The position numbers and the translations under genes are program-made. Below are positions 25,373-34,463 of a DNA stretch of 64,000 nt, in pieces. Position 1 is the stretch's first letter; each line of letters begins with the position of its first letter. Under the pieces are notes generated by a model that had not been told where the DNA came from, made no database searches, and saw only the letters and a list, made by a program, of their open reading frames with translations. Origin of the DNA: an uncultured Pelagimonas sp. (GTDB lineage Bacteria; Pseudomonadota; Alphaproteobacteria; Rhodobacterales; Rhodobacteraceae); assembly GCA_947499735.1 (NCBI GenBank), contig CANMPP010000001.1:1116001-1180000 (forward strand), written 5' to 3'.

Positions 25373-26644
25373 TTAGCGGAATAGCGACAGCAACGTTTGT
25401 GGCTGTTCATTCGCAATTGACAAGGCCTGTACCGCAAGCTGCTGCTGAACTTGCAGTGCCTGTAGACGCGCAGATGCCTCTTCCATATCGGCATCAACAA
25501 GCGTACCGATCCCTGATTCCAATGCATCCGTCAGAGATGAAACAAACTCAAGCTGCGTCTCAATACGACCACCGGCTGAACCAAAAGCTGCTGCCGCATC
25601 GATCGATGTCTGAATCAGACCCGTAATCGCCTGCAGAGCCGCCGCAGCCCCCTCTTCTGTGGAAACATCGAAATCAGCCAACAGTTCTAAACCACCGCTA
25701 GCTTCTGCGCCTGTAATTTCAGTCGTAGTAGCTGAATATTCGATGTCGAATATAGAGCCTATCGCATCCAGATCCGTCACAGAATCGTCATCACTAACAT
25801 CCGTGATTGCGATTTCACCTACAGTATCTGTCGTTGAATAGATGAAATCGGATTGCCCGTTTTTCACAAGGAAGTAATTGAGGGATTCAACCAAACCTTG
25901 CGTTGCATCTTCCAACGTGTCGCCATCCTTGGCCACATATTGTGGATTATCTGCAGTAATCGCTGTCCCCATGTAATCGGAAACTTGATAGCTCATACCA
26001 GCAACAAGCTCTGCCGGGCCTGTCAGCGTCATCACAACTTCAGCATCGTCACCGTATGAGAAAGCTGTATTACTATTTGTAGCAGACATGGTACCACCCA
26101 TATCTGTAGCAACAGTTGACGCATTCGTGGTAAGGTCCTGTTTGACCACGGTAATGTCAGATGCAGTTACGCCTGTAGAACTACGATCCAAAGACGAAAG
26201 AACATCAACCTCACTTGAATCTGCAGTCAAATCAGTGTTTGATAGTAGATTCAAACCGTTGAACTGTGCCGCACCCACAACTGATGCGATCTGATCACGC
26301 AGTTCTTCAACATCATCTTGGATAAGAGTACGGTCAACGTTGTCTTCTTGCGCAGAAACGATTTTGGCTTCGATTTCGATCAGAAGGTCGGTAACAGTTT
26401 CTGCAGCACTGCTTGCCACTGCAACAGTGGATTCACCTAAGCCCAGAGAATCCGAGATACCTTCAAAACCAGCTACATCAGATTCCATAACTTTGGAAAT
26501 CGCCCAAACAGCCGCATTGTCTTTAGCAGTTGCAACAGTTTTACCGGTGGAAATTTCGTTTTGAACATTTTCCAAGCTGGAGTTAACAGATTTCAGAGTT
26601 TGCAGCGCAACCATTGCGCCTGTGTTCGTCAGGATAGAGCTCAT
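25373..26644 (-). CDS. fliC: flagellin
   Basis: The filament subunit, 423 residues. The conserved D0/D1 ends are present: the N-terminal MSSILTNTGAMVALQTLKSVN up to about residue 140, and the C-terminal RIETQLEFVSSL...QALSIANEQPQTLLSLFR. The middle ~200 residues are variable, acidic and rich in Thr, Ser, Ala and Asp, as in marine roseobacters. An AAGGAC ribosome site lies 10 bp before the ATG. A sigma-70-like -10 (TATAAT on the minus strand, 26689-26694) is followed immediately by a hairpin that would form the 5' end of the mRNA. Confidence 0.96.
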   Translation of the reverse strand: MSSILTNTGAMVALQTLKSVNSSLENVQNEISTGKTVATAKDNAAVWAISKVMESDVAGFEGISDSLGLGESTVAVASSAAETVTDLLIEIEAKIVSAQEDNVDRTLIQDDVEELRDQIASVVGAAQFNGLNLLSNTDLTADSSEVDVLSSLDRSSTGVTASDITVVKQDLTTNASTVATDMGGTMSATNSNTAFSYGDDAEVVMTLTGPAELVAGMSYQVSDYMGTAITADNPQYVAKDGDTLEDATQGLVESLNYFLVKNGQSDFIYSTTDTVGEIAITDVSDDDSVTDLDAIGSIFDIEYSATTTEITGAEASGGLELLADFDVSTEEGAAAALQAITGLIQTSIDAAAAFGSAGGRIETQLEFVSSLTDALESGIGTLVDADMEEASARLQALQVQQQLAVQALSIANEQPQTLLSLFR

Positions 26645-26671
26645 AACACTAGAGTCCTTGTTTCAGAATTA

Positions 26672-26694
26672 GGTGTCTTTTGACACCAATTATA
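26672..26694 (-). promoter_or_regulatory. fliC promoter -10 and 5' leader hairpin
   Basis: Reading the minus strand, TATAAT (26694-26689) is followed by GGTGTC-AAAA-GACACC (26687-26672), a perfect six-pair stem with a four-base loop. Transcription starting about 7 bases after the -10 would begin within the first arm; a start a few bases earlier would include the full hairpin in the ~40-base leader. No good -35 or sigma-28 motif was found. Confidence 0.5.
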
Positions 26695-26873
26695 AGAATG
26701 CCCCTTTGAGGCGTTGACCTCGTCTTCTGACGAATACAGCCATTTACTGTTTTTGACTGTGCCACCCTAATGGATGCATGAAGTAACCTGATCCAAATTC
26801 CTTAATCATTCCTGAAATTTTCAAAATAGATCTCACCACGAAACAGAAAATTGAAATCAATTTAATTTCAAAT

Positions 26874-27236
26874 CTAAGCCCTCTTTTCAAGAGAACCTTT
26901 CTTTTTATTCTCTATTCGCTTCTTATTACCTTGCGCATCATATGTATCAATCCCCTGAGCAGCTTTCCGTGCATCAGCAATACGTGCTGCGACAGCCCTA
27001 ATTCCAGACAATGCATTATCAAAGAGCTCTTGATTTCTTTTCAACTTAGCCCTCACAACATCCAACTCGGGCAAGTCTTTAGCGGATGCCGTTTTCTGAA
27101 CATCCTCTATAAGCTCTTTTTTTACTTCATAGGATTCTTCAATTTTAGTAAAATCCCCCACGATTAGCGCAGCCTTCTCCTCTTCCAAGATTTCAGATAA
27201 CTTAGCCAATACTGAATGATTTTCACCTTGTGTCAT
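26874..27236 (-). CDS. FlgN-like flagellar export chaperone
   Basis: A 120-residue helical protein rich in Lys and Glu with a coiled-coil pattern over most of its length (LAKLSEILEEEKAALIVGDFTKIEESYEVKKELIEDV). The C-terminal ARIADARKAAQGIDTYDAQGNKKRIE matches the alphaproteobacterial FlgN-like proteins, which escort the hook-filament junction proteins to the export gate. It overlaps the flgJ-like gene by 4 bp. The identification rests on pattern and place, so it is less certain than its neighbours. Confidence 0.7.
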   Translation of the reverse strand: MTQGENHSVLAKLSEILEEEKAALIVGDFTKIEESYEVKKELIEDVQKTASAKDLPELDVVRAKLKRNQELFDNALSGIRAVAARIADARKAAQGIDTYDAQGNKKRIENKKKGSLEKRA

Positions 27237-27520
27237 TTCTCACGTCCTTTAAGTTCTTTATAAATTTCTTCAGCCAAACCAATACCACCGCGTTCGACCA
27301 TATTCTCTGCCTGGATATCGACAAGGAAAGAGGAGAAATGTTCTTCTCCAGGGCCGCCACCCCATTCCTGAGACACCTTTCCAACACCGGCATTTTTCAA
27401 CATTTCTGACAAAAAGCTCGCCTCCAATGATTTGGCAACTTCTTGTAACTTTATATCTTTATGCACAGCTTCCGAACCAACATAACCATTAACCTGTGTA
27501 AAAGCATTTGATACTTCCAT
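27233..27520 (-). CDS. rod-binding protein, FlgJ N-terminal type
   Basis: A 95-residue protein equal to the N-terminal rod-binding domain of FlgJ, without the peptidoglycan hydrolase domain. The family signature is LEASFLSEMLKNAG, then EEHFSSFLVDIQAENMVERGGIGLAEEIYKEL. In Alphaproteobacteria the single-domain form is normal and works with a separate hydrolase. It is divergent from fliK and couples to the FlgN-like gene. Confidence 0.85.
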   Translation of the reverse strand: MEVSNAFTQVNGYVGSEAVHKDIKLQEVAKSLEASFLSEMLKNAGVGKVSQEWGGGPGEEHFSSFLVDIQAENMVERGGIGLAEEIYKELKGREK

Positions 27521-27631
27521 GATATATATCCAATTCTAGGTATTTCTCATATGCTTAACCATATTCGGTAAAGAAACCGGTAATCATCATCGTATTAATT
27601 ATCCGGGTGGAAGAAATCCCGGAGTATGACA

Positions 27632-29524
27632 ATGACCGTATCGAAGCGGCAAAAGAATTTTGCTAGTACCTACGTTTATGATGCCACCCCCAGCGCACGC
27701 ATGCCAAAGGGACCTCATGATGCGAGGGCTGAATTTGTTCGAACAACTTTAGAAGAAAGACAGATCACCATCGCAATGGATGATCTATCTTCAAGCAGCC
27801 AATTCCCTGCTGCTGAACGGCAAAGTTTGTTATTTGGCTTTGCGGCACCAGGTGTAGCATCACTATTGTCGTCTTCACCGATGGAGACCACAGCACTACG
27901 TCAAAAAGCGCCATCAAGTTCATCTAAGGCCGACGGTAAAGTTGATCGTGGGGAAGATACATTCGAAAACCACGTTAACCGCCAAGACAATACTGAAAAT
28001 GACCAATCGCCTGATGATGTCGAAGACGAATCTCGTCACGAGCGATCAGAAAATACAGAAAAAGACACAAAGAAGACCGCCGATCACTCGGATGTCCAGG
28101 AAAAAAAGACAAGTCCGGATGAACCGTCGGCAGAAACCGTTTACAGCACGGCTCAGAACGATCATGCGCAGAAAAAGCACATCGAACCATCATTCGCTTT
28201 GGCGAACGCAACAGGCAGCGCGGAAACAACCGATGACAGCCTTGAACCTTCTGCGGAAAAAACAGCCAGACAAACTGCTCTCTCTCCTTTTGAGTTAGAA
28301 GCAACTGATCGGTTGCGCCGTTTAGATACCACAACACCATTTCAGTCTTCTGCGGTTGCAAGCACGGATCCTACGGTTAGGCCTGCAAAATCCTTAGGAG
28401 ACTCGAATAGCGGCATTTCCCTGGCCTCAAATTCGATCTCAGGAAAGATCATAAGTGAGGAGAATGCTAAATCGTCGCCTTCACAGATGACACACGATGC
28501 TTCTTTAACTGACGTTGAAGGAAATCAGCCTGAGCTAAGAATGGGGTCTGCAGCCAAAGACACGCCAGAAATAGGCAAGGCAACGGCAATTGACGCATCA
28601 ACGCGCAATATGAACGGTGTCACCGCGGCTGCAAATGTGTCTAACACGATCAACACAGTTCCAACCCAACCAATAAATCATGAATCTGTGCTTGAACGTG
28701 AGTTCGCACGACAAGCAAATGCGACACCTGTAGATCAAGCGGAACAATCGCTTACATCACAAGCTCCGACCGTACCCCTTTCATCTCTGAACGTACGTCC
28801 CACGTCATCCGCAACTAAGACGGATCCTCAAATGAAGACGGATCAAGTTCAATGGGCTGAAGCGAGCAGTGAAACATCCTTTGCAAGAGCTTCTGCGAAT
28901 CCAACCGCGGATCTGGGCAATCAGTCTGGGACAAAAACAGACATACTTTCGATGCAAATTGGCTCTCAACCCTCAACTGTAGACACGGCTACAGGCGGAG
29001 CGATGGATGGACACAATTCAGATTTCGAAACGCGTTTCTTTGAAACAGTTCGAAATTCAGAAACAAGTCAAAGTGGGGCCACGAACCAACAACAAGCGCT
29101 ACGCGCAACCCCCAACCAAGCGATGACACATCTCGCGCAATTCATCGCCAAGGGTGAAGATGGAATTTCACATGTGACCTTGTCACCAGAAGAGCTGGGT
29201 AAAGTTCGCTTCCAAATTTCTCACGGCGATGCGGGTTTGACAGTGTCGATCATTGCGGAACGGCCGGAAACTTTAGACATAATGCGCAAGCATATCCAGC
29301 AATTACAGCAAGACCTGGCCGAAAACGGTTTTGAGCACGCTCAATTTGAATTCACTTCGAATGATGGAAGTGATCCGTCAAGCGCGTCATCCGATCAGTC
29401 CGAAAACGGATCGAAACAGGCCGACACAGGAATGGGGGCAACTGACAGCGAAAATTCAAGCGCTTCGATCCCCCAAGCCACAGCACCAAAGATGCCCGAT
29501 AGCGGCCTAGATATACGAATTTAA
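27632..29524 (+). CDS. fliK: flagellar hook-length control protein FliK
   Basis: The molecular ruler that sets hook length and switches export from hook to filament substrates. About 630 residues. The N-terminal ~480 are low-complexity, rich in Ser, Thr, Asp, Glu and Gln, as usual for the ruler. The C-terminal domain (FIAKGEDGISHVTLSPEELG, then LTVSIIAERPETLDIMRKHI and QLQQDLAENGFEHAQFEF) is the conserved hook-protein domain PF02120. GGAG lies 8 bp before the second of two ATGs (27632), which I prefer; the first is at 27626. It is followed by flgD after 9 bp. Confidence 0.9.
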   Translation: MTVSKRQKNFASTYVYDATPSARMPKGPHDARAEFVRTTLEERQITIAMDDLSSSSQFPAAERQSLLFGFAAPGVASLLSSSPMETTALRQKAPSSSSKADGKVDRGEDTFENHVNRQDNTENDQSPDDVEDESRHERSENTEKDTKKTADHSDVQEKKTSPDEPSAETVYSTAQNDHAQKKHIEPSFALANATGSAETTDDSLEPSAEKTARQTALSPFELEATDRLRRLDTTTPFQSSAVASTDPTVRPAKSLGDSNSGISLASNSISGKIISEENAKSSPSQMTHDASLTDVEGNQPELRMGSAAKDTPEIGKATAIDASTRNMNGVTAAANVSNTINTVPTQPINHESVLEREFARQANATPVDQAEQSLTSQAPTVPLSSLNVRPTSSATKTDPQMKTDQVQWAEASSETSFARASANPTADLGNQSGTKTDILSMQIGSQPSTVDTATGGAMDGHNSDFETRFFETVRNSETSQSGATNQQQALRATPNQAMTHLAQFIAKGEDGISHVTLSPEELGKVRFQISHGDAGLTVSIIAERPETLDIMRKHIQQLQQDLAENGFEHAQFEFTSNDGSDPSSASSDQSENGSKQADTGMGATDSENSSASIPQATAPKMPDSGLDIRI

Positions 29525-29533
29525 GGAAAAATC

Positions 29534-30229
29534 ATGACAACGACAGATTCATCATACCTATACACGGCAATCGCAGACTACAGCAGTTACACAACCGACG
29601 CGTCGACCGCGATTACCGATACGGCCACGGATATCGGCGCCGATTTTGATACTTTTCTACAGATGTTGACGACCCAGATGACCAACCAAGATCCGCTTGA
29701 TCCAGATGATCCATCGGATTTTGCGACTCAGCTTGCGCAATTCTCGGCCGTAGAGCAATCCGTCCTGACCAATGACTTGTTGGCAGACGTCATTAGCGCG
29801 CTGACCGTAACAGATGATCCGACATCCCTAATGGGCCAATGGATTGGCAAAGACGCGTTGGTTCAATCTGATGTTTATTACGAAGGTGAACCAATCGCCG
29901 CAAAAGCATTGATCAACGGATCAGCTACGAGTGCGCAATTTGTTGTTACAAATGCCAATGGCGAAGAGATCCTGCGAACGCCAATCGATACCACTCAGAC
30001 AGAGGTCTATTGGGGTGGTGCTGACGATACTGGAACCGAGGTTGAAGATGGTTATTATACAATAACCGTTGAAAGCTATCTCGATGGTACGCTCCTTGCC
30101 TCTGAGCAGGCTCTGGCATTTGTCCCAGTCTCAGAAGTCAGCGTGGTGGAAGATCAACTGCTTCTGACATTTGATGACGGATCGCAAATGCTTGCGTCCG
30201 AAGCGTACGGAATGCGGGAATCAACGTGA
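29534..30229 (+). CDS. flgD: flagellar hook assembly (cap) protein FlgD
   Basis: The scaffold on which hook subunits are added, removed after the hook is done. 231 residues. The conserved N-terminal segment is FDTFLQMLTTQMTNQDPLDPDDPSDFATQLAQFSAVEQ. A Tudor-like and FlgD Ig-like part follows, with TEVYWGGADDTGTEVEDGYYTITVES. It has an AAGGA ribosome site and is co-transcribed with fliK. Its last 9 bp overlap the 3' end of the convergent regulator gene. Confidence 0.94.
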   Translation: MTTTDSSYLYTAIADYSSYTTDASTAITDTATDIGADFDTFLQMLTTQMTNQDPLDPDDPSDFATQLAQFSAVEQSVLTNDLLADVISALTVTDDPTSLMGQWIGKDALVQSDVYYEGEPIAAKALINGSATSAQFVVTNANGEEILRTPIDTTQTEVYWGGADDTGTEVEDGYYTITVESYLDGTLLASEQALAFVPVSEVSVVEDQLLLTFDDGSQMLASEAYGMREST

Positions 30230-31177
30230 TCTTACTTGACGCGGGGTGACACCGAATTCTTCTCGGAATGCCCGCGTCATTGCGCTTGGGTCTTGATACC
30301 CACAGCGCTGCGCAATTTCGACAACGGAATAGCGGCTGTTCAAAAGCAGCCGCTTTACCTCCCACAATCGAACCTTGCGGTATAGGCTACGGGGGGGTAC
30401 CTGAAACCGTTTCAAGCATTCTTTTTCTAATTGCTTTTGCGATATGCCCAAACGCGATGCGATGTCTGAAATCGGGATCGGCGTTTCAATACACTGTTTC
30501 ATAATAGAAAATATTTCGTCTGGCCGTTTTTCGCCGCGACCCACCGTCAAGGACAGGCTTTGATTAGATCGTTGTTCAGCAATTGAAAACAATCCGCGAA
30601 TTTCAGTCGCAAATATACGACCGTGATGAGACGCGATCAGATCTAACACCAAATCAAAGGCGGTCATCGCCCCGCCGCAAGTTTGAATGCTATCATGAAT
30701 GACGATCGGATCTGGAACCGCACGCACGTCTGGAAATGTTTCTGAAAAACGGGCAAATTCGTCCCAGTGGATCGTGGCCGTGACGCCATCCAGCATACCG
30801 GCGGATGCCAGCAACCAACTTCCCATATCCATACCAACCAAAACGTCGAAACGTTGCCCCGCCGCGCGCAGGGATCTTTTGCACAATGCTGTGTCCTGTT
30901 CTAATGCACCGTAAGAGGGCATGAGAAACAAATATTCTCCGCCGGAATGACGCGACAAGCTGCTTTTCGGTGTCACTGGCAATCCGCTAGATGACGTAAC
31001 CCCCTGCCCGTCCAAGCTTACAAAATCCCACTGATACAATGTTTGCGCCGCCAACCGGTTGGCGGCGCGCAAAGGTTCAATCGCATTGGCAAGGCAATGG
31101 TTTGAAAATGATTCAAACAAAAGGACGCCGATTGAACACGGGTCAGTTGTTTTTTTCCTATTCTGCATGATTTTCAT
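30221..31177 (-). CDS. GlxA family AraC-type regulator, CdhR-like
   Basis: About 318 residues: an N-terminal DJ-1/GATase1-like domain (SIGVLLFESFSNHCLANAIEPLRAANRL, VGMDMGSWLLASAGMLDG) and a C-terminal AraC double HTH (ISDIASRLGISQKQLEKECLKRF, VVEIAQRCGYQDPSAMTRAFREEFG). It is divergent from the carnitine gene cluster, the same place as CdhR, the carnitine-responsive activator of Pseudomonas. It therefore probably controls the acyl-CoA dehydrogenase to carnitine dehydrogenase operon. Several ATGs compete for the start (up to 31207, or 31168), none with a clear ribosome site. Confidence 0.85.
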   Translation of the reverse strand: MKIMQNRKKTTDPCSIGVLLFESFSNHCLANAIEPLRAANRLAAQTLYQWDFVSLDGQGVTSSSGLPVTPKSSLSRHSGGEYLFLMPSYGALEQDTALCKRSLRAAGQRFDVLVGMDMGSWLLASAGMLDGVTATIHWDEFARFSETFPDVRAVPDPIVIHDSIQTCGGAMTAFDLVLDLIASHHGRIFATEIRGLFSIAEQRSNQSLSLTVGRGEKRPDEIFSIMKQCIETPIPISDIASRLGISQKQLEKECLKRFQVPPRSLYRKVRLWEVKRLLLNSRYSVVEIAQRCGYQDPSAMTRAFREEFGVTPRQVRSR

Positions 31178-31263
31178 CCAAATCCGCATGATAGGATCTG
31201 TTAACACGCGTCACTATCTGCCTGCAAACATCAAAATAAATCCGCATCACAGGGTGGAGCAAA

Positions 31264-32424
31264 ATGCATTTCGGACTGAGCCAAGAACAAGACATGATCG
31301 TGTCGACTGTACGTTCCTTCGTTGAAAGCGAAATTTATCCTTACGAAGCAGAAGTCGAACGCACCGGTAGCGTTCCTCATGAATTGGCCCAAGAGATCAA
31401 ACAAAAAACCATCGACCTTGGATTCTACGCCTGTAATTTCCCTGAAGAGGTCGGCGGCGCAGGCCTCAGCCATTTGGATTTTACATTGGTCGAACGGGAA
31501 TTGGGCCGCGGTTCAATGGCATTGACCCATTTCTTTGGTCGCCCGCAAAATATTTTGATGGCTTGTGAAGGCGAGCAAAAGGAAAAATACCTTTTGCCAG
31601 CGGTGCGGGGCGAACGCACGGACGCGCTGGCCATGACAGAACCAGATGCCGGTTCCGATGTTCGGGGCATGAAATGCACTGCGGTTCGTGATGGTGGGGA
31701 CTGGGTTATCAACGGATCCAAGCACTTCATTTCCGGCGCTGAGCACGCTGATTTCTTTATTGTTTTCGTCGCAACGGGTGTCGATGAAACGCCGCGTGGT
31801 CCTAAAAAACGGATAACCTGTTTTTTGGTGGATCGTGGCCATCCCGGATTTGATGTAAGAGCGGGTTACAATTCGGTCTCACATAAAGGCTATTTGAACT
31901 GCATCCTATCTTTTGACGATTGCCGTATCCCTGATGCGCAGGTTTTGGGTGAAGTCGATGGCGGTTTTGACGTCATGAACACCTGGCTTTATGCAACACG
32001 GATCACGGTAGCGGCCTTTAGCGTTGGACGCGCACGTCGGTGTTTCGACTATGCCGTGAAATACGCCGCAGAACGCGAACAGTTCGGTCAGCCAATTGCG
32101 AAATTTCAAGGCGTCAGCTTTCAAATCGCCGACATGATTACCGAAATTGACGCGGCCGATCTTTTGACCCTGTCCAGCGCTTGGCGGTTGGATCAAGGTC
32201 TGCCGTCAAATCGCGAAATCGCATCTGCCAAACTTTATGCCAGCGAAGCCTTGGCGCGTGTGACAGATGCAACATTGCAAATTCACGGCGGTATGGGATT
32301 GATGGATGATTTCCCAATTGAACGGTTTTGGCGTGATGCGCGCGTCGAACGGATTTGGGATGGCACATCGGAAATTCAGCGCCATATCATCAGCCGTGAA
32401 TTGTTCCGTCCACTGGGTGCATGA
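31264..32424 (+). CDS. acyl-CoA dehydrogenase, probably for gamma-butyrobetainyl-CoA
   Basis: An FAD enzyme of 386 residues, full length. Segments include ALAMTEPDAGSD, WVINGSKHFISGA, ATRITVAAFSVGRARRCFDYAVKYAAEREQFG and QIHGGMGLMDDFPIERFWRDARV. The position of the usual catalytic base, in IYEGTSEIQ of short- and medium-chain enzymes, reads IWDGTSEIQ (Asp for Glu). As the first gene of a carnitine cluster it would oxidise gamma-butyrobetainyl-CoA to crotonobetainyl-CoA, like CaiA in reverse; that role is inferred from context. It overlaps the CoA ligase gene by 4 bp. Confidence 0.88.
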   Translation: MHFGLSQEQDMIVSTVRSFVESEIYPYEAEVERTGSVPHELAQEIKQKTIDLGFYACNFPEEVGGAGLSHLDFTLVERELGRGSMALTHFFGRPQNILMACEGEQKEKYLLPAVRGERTDALAMTEPDAGSDVRGMKCTAVRDGGDWVINGSKHFISGAEHADFFIVFVATGVDETPRGPKKRITCFLVDRGHPGFDVRAGYNSVSHKGYLNCILSFDDCRIPDAQVLGEVDGGFDVMNTWLYATRITVAAFSVGRARRCFDYAVKYAAEREQFGQPIAKFQGVSFQIADMITEIDAADLLTLSSAWRLDQGLPSNREIASAKLYASEALARVTDATLQIHGGMGLMDDFPIERFWRDARVERIWDGTSEIQRHIISRELFRPLGA

Positions 32425-34463
32425 CCATGTCACTGGATCGATTGATACGCCCGGAATCCATCGCCGTGATCGGCGGTGGCGCGTGGTGCGCAAATGTGAT
32501 TGAACAATGCCTTTCCATTGGGTTTGACGGACCTATTTGGCCTGTTCATCCGAAACGATCAGAAATGGGCGGGCTGCCCGCCTACCCGTCCATAGATGCA
32601 TTGCCACATGCACCAGATGCGGCGTTCATTGGTGTGAACCGCCATTTGACGGTCGAGGCCGTCGCGGCGTTGTCGCAACAGGGCGCGGGTGGTGCGGTTT
32701 GTTTCGCATCAGGATTTGCAGAGGCACAGGCCGAATTGGCCGATGGTGCAGACCTGCAGGATCAATTGTTAAACGCTGCAAGCGATATGCCATTTCTTGG
32801 CCCAAATTGTTATGGCTTTGTGAATGCTGTTGGGCGCGCAGCGTTATGGCCAGATATCCATGGCATGTTGCCACAAGAGCGCGGGATTGCATTGGTGACG
32901 CAATCCTCAAATCTAGCCATCAATCTGACGATGCAACACCGTGGTTTGCCCATTGCGTATTGCGTCACAGCAGGCAATCAAGCGCAAACCGGCTTTGCGC
33001 AGATCGGTATGGCATTGCTGGATGATCCGGCAGTTACGGCTTTGGGTCTGCATATTGAAGGCATCAATGACCTACCCAGTTTCATCCAATTGGCGAAAAA
33101 AGCCCATGACCTTGGCAAACCAATCGTCGCGCTCAAAGTTGGCGCATCTGAGCAAGCGCAAACGGCAACCGTTTCACATACAGCCTCGCTAGCAGGCAGC
33201 CATAGCGGGGCACAGGCCCTTTTGAAACGACTGGGCATCGCCCAAGTTTCCAGCCCCGCAGAAATGATCGAAGCCCTGAAAATTGTACATGTGACGGGCG
33301 GTCTGCGATCGAAACATATTGCCTCTATGTCATGTTCGGGTGGCGAAGCATCCCTTATGGCGGACCTTGGTCAAGCCCAGGGTGTTATGTATCCAGCGCT
33401 AAAGGACACGCAAAAGGTTCAGCTGCGCGAGGCATTGGGCCCTAAGGTCGCATTAGCCAACCCATTGGATTATCACACATATATTTGGGGAAACCTAGAT
33501 GAAATGACGGCGACGTTTAAGGCAATGATGCAGAACCAAGATTTGGCATTAGGCTGTCTTGTCTTGGATTTTCCGCGCACAGACCGGTTCACATCGCCAG
33601 ATTGGACTGTGGCAATGGATGCAATGGAAACCGTTACCAAATCCACGGATATCCCCATGTCCATTCTTGCATCATTGCCGGAAAACCTTCCAGAAACCGT
33701 CACGCAAGACGCGCTTGATCGAGGATTGATTCCGCTATGTGGGATGCCCGAAAGCCTAGCCGCGATTGCCGCAATTGGGGATATCGCCGAAACACAACCT
33801 CGATTTGATGTGATGCTTCTCGGTGATCCCATCGGCGAGATCGTGTTGGATGAAGCACAAGCCAAGGCAGCCCTGTCTGCATATGGTTTGCGCATGCCAA
33901 AATCTGTCACAGATCTTAATCAGGATGAGCTGGTACAAGCTGCTCATAAGGTTGGCTATCCGTTGGTTTTAAAAGGGGTTGGCCTTGCCCATAAAACCGA
34001 AAGCGGTGCAGTGGCTGTTAATTTGCAGGATGACACGGCACTTATCCAAGCTGCGCAATCGATGCCCTGTGATCACTTTCTGATCGAGGAAATGATCACG
34101 GACACCATAGCCGAGCTTTTGATTGGCGTCATACGCGACCCCGCACATGGCTTTGTTTTGACACTTGGCGCCGGTGGTGTTTTGACCGAAGTTCTGAAAG
34201 ACGCGATCAGTTTAAGCCTGCCGGTCACGCGAGATGACGTGAAAGATGCCTTGGCCACGCTAAAAATCGCGCCCGTTCTGGCGGGTTATCGCGGGGCATC
34301 TGGTGTTCATATCGATGCAATTCTGGATGCAGTTGACGCGGTACAATCCTATGTCGCCGCGCATGCAGACACGCTATTAGAAATTGAAATCAACCCACTG
34401 ATCGCACGCAAACAGGATGCGGTTGCGGTTGATGCCCTCATACGAAAAGGACATTCCGCATGA
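32421..34463 (+). CDS. acetate--CoA ligase family protein (ADP-forming type), probable betaine-CoA ligase
   Basis: A 680-residue fusion of the alpha and beta parts of NDP-forming acyl-CoA synthetases. It has a CoA-binding Rossmann domain (PESIAVIGGGAWCANVIEQCL), a ligase domain with the phospho-histidine in VSHTASLAGS near residue 253, and a C-terminal ATP-grasp domain (GYPLVLKGVGLAHKTESGAVAVNL, LTLGAGGVLTEVLKDA). It would activate gamma-butyrobetaine or carnitine with CoA at the cost of ATP to ADP. This replaces the AMP-forming CaiC and CoA transferase CaiB of enterobacteria. The substrate is inferred from the operon: it overlaps both neighbours by 4 bp. Confidence 0.87.
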   Translation: MTMSLDRLIRPESIAVIGGGAWCANVIEQCLSIGFDGPIWPVHPKRSEMGGLPAYPSIDALPHAPDAAFIGVNRHLTVEAVAALSQQGAGGAVCFASGFAEAQAELADGADLQDQLLNAASDMPFLGPNCYGFVNAVGRAALWPDIHGMLPQERGIALVTQSSNLAINLTMQHRGLPIAYCVTAGNQAQTGFAQIGMALLDDPAVTALGLHIEGINDLPSFIQLAKKAHDLGKPIVALKVGASEQAQTATVSHTASLAGSHSGAQALLKRLGIAQVSSPAEMIEALKIVHVTGGLRSKHIASMSCSGGEASLMADLGQAQGVMYPALKDTQKVQLREALGPKVALANPLDYHTYIWGNLDEMTATFKAMMQNQDLALGCLVLDFPRTDRFTSPDWTVAMDAMETVTKSTDIPMSILASLPENLPETVTQDALDRGLIPLCGMPESLAAIAAIGDIAETQPRFDVMLLGDPIGEIVLDEAQAKAALSAYGLRMPKSVTDLNQDELVQAAHKVGYPLVLKGVGLAHKTESGAVAVNLQDDTALIQAAQSMPCDHFLIEEMITDTIAELLIGVIRDPAHGFVLTLGAGGVLTEVLKDAISLSLPVTRDDVKDALATLKIAPVLAGYRGASGVHIDAILDAVDAVQSYVAAHADTLLEIEINPLIARKQDAVAVDALIRKGHSA

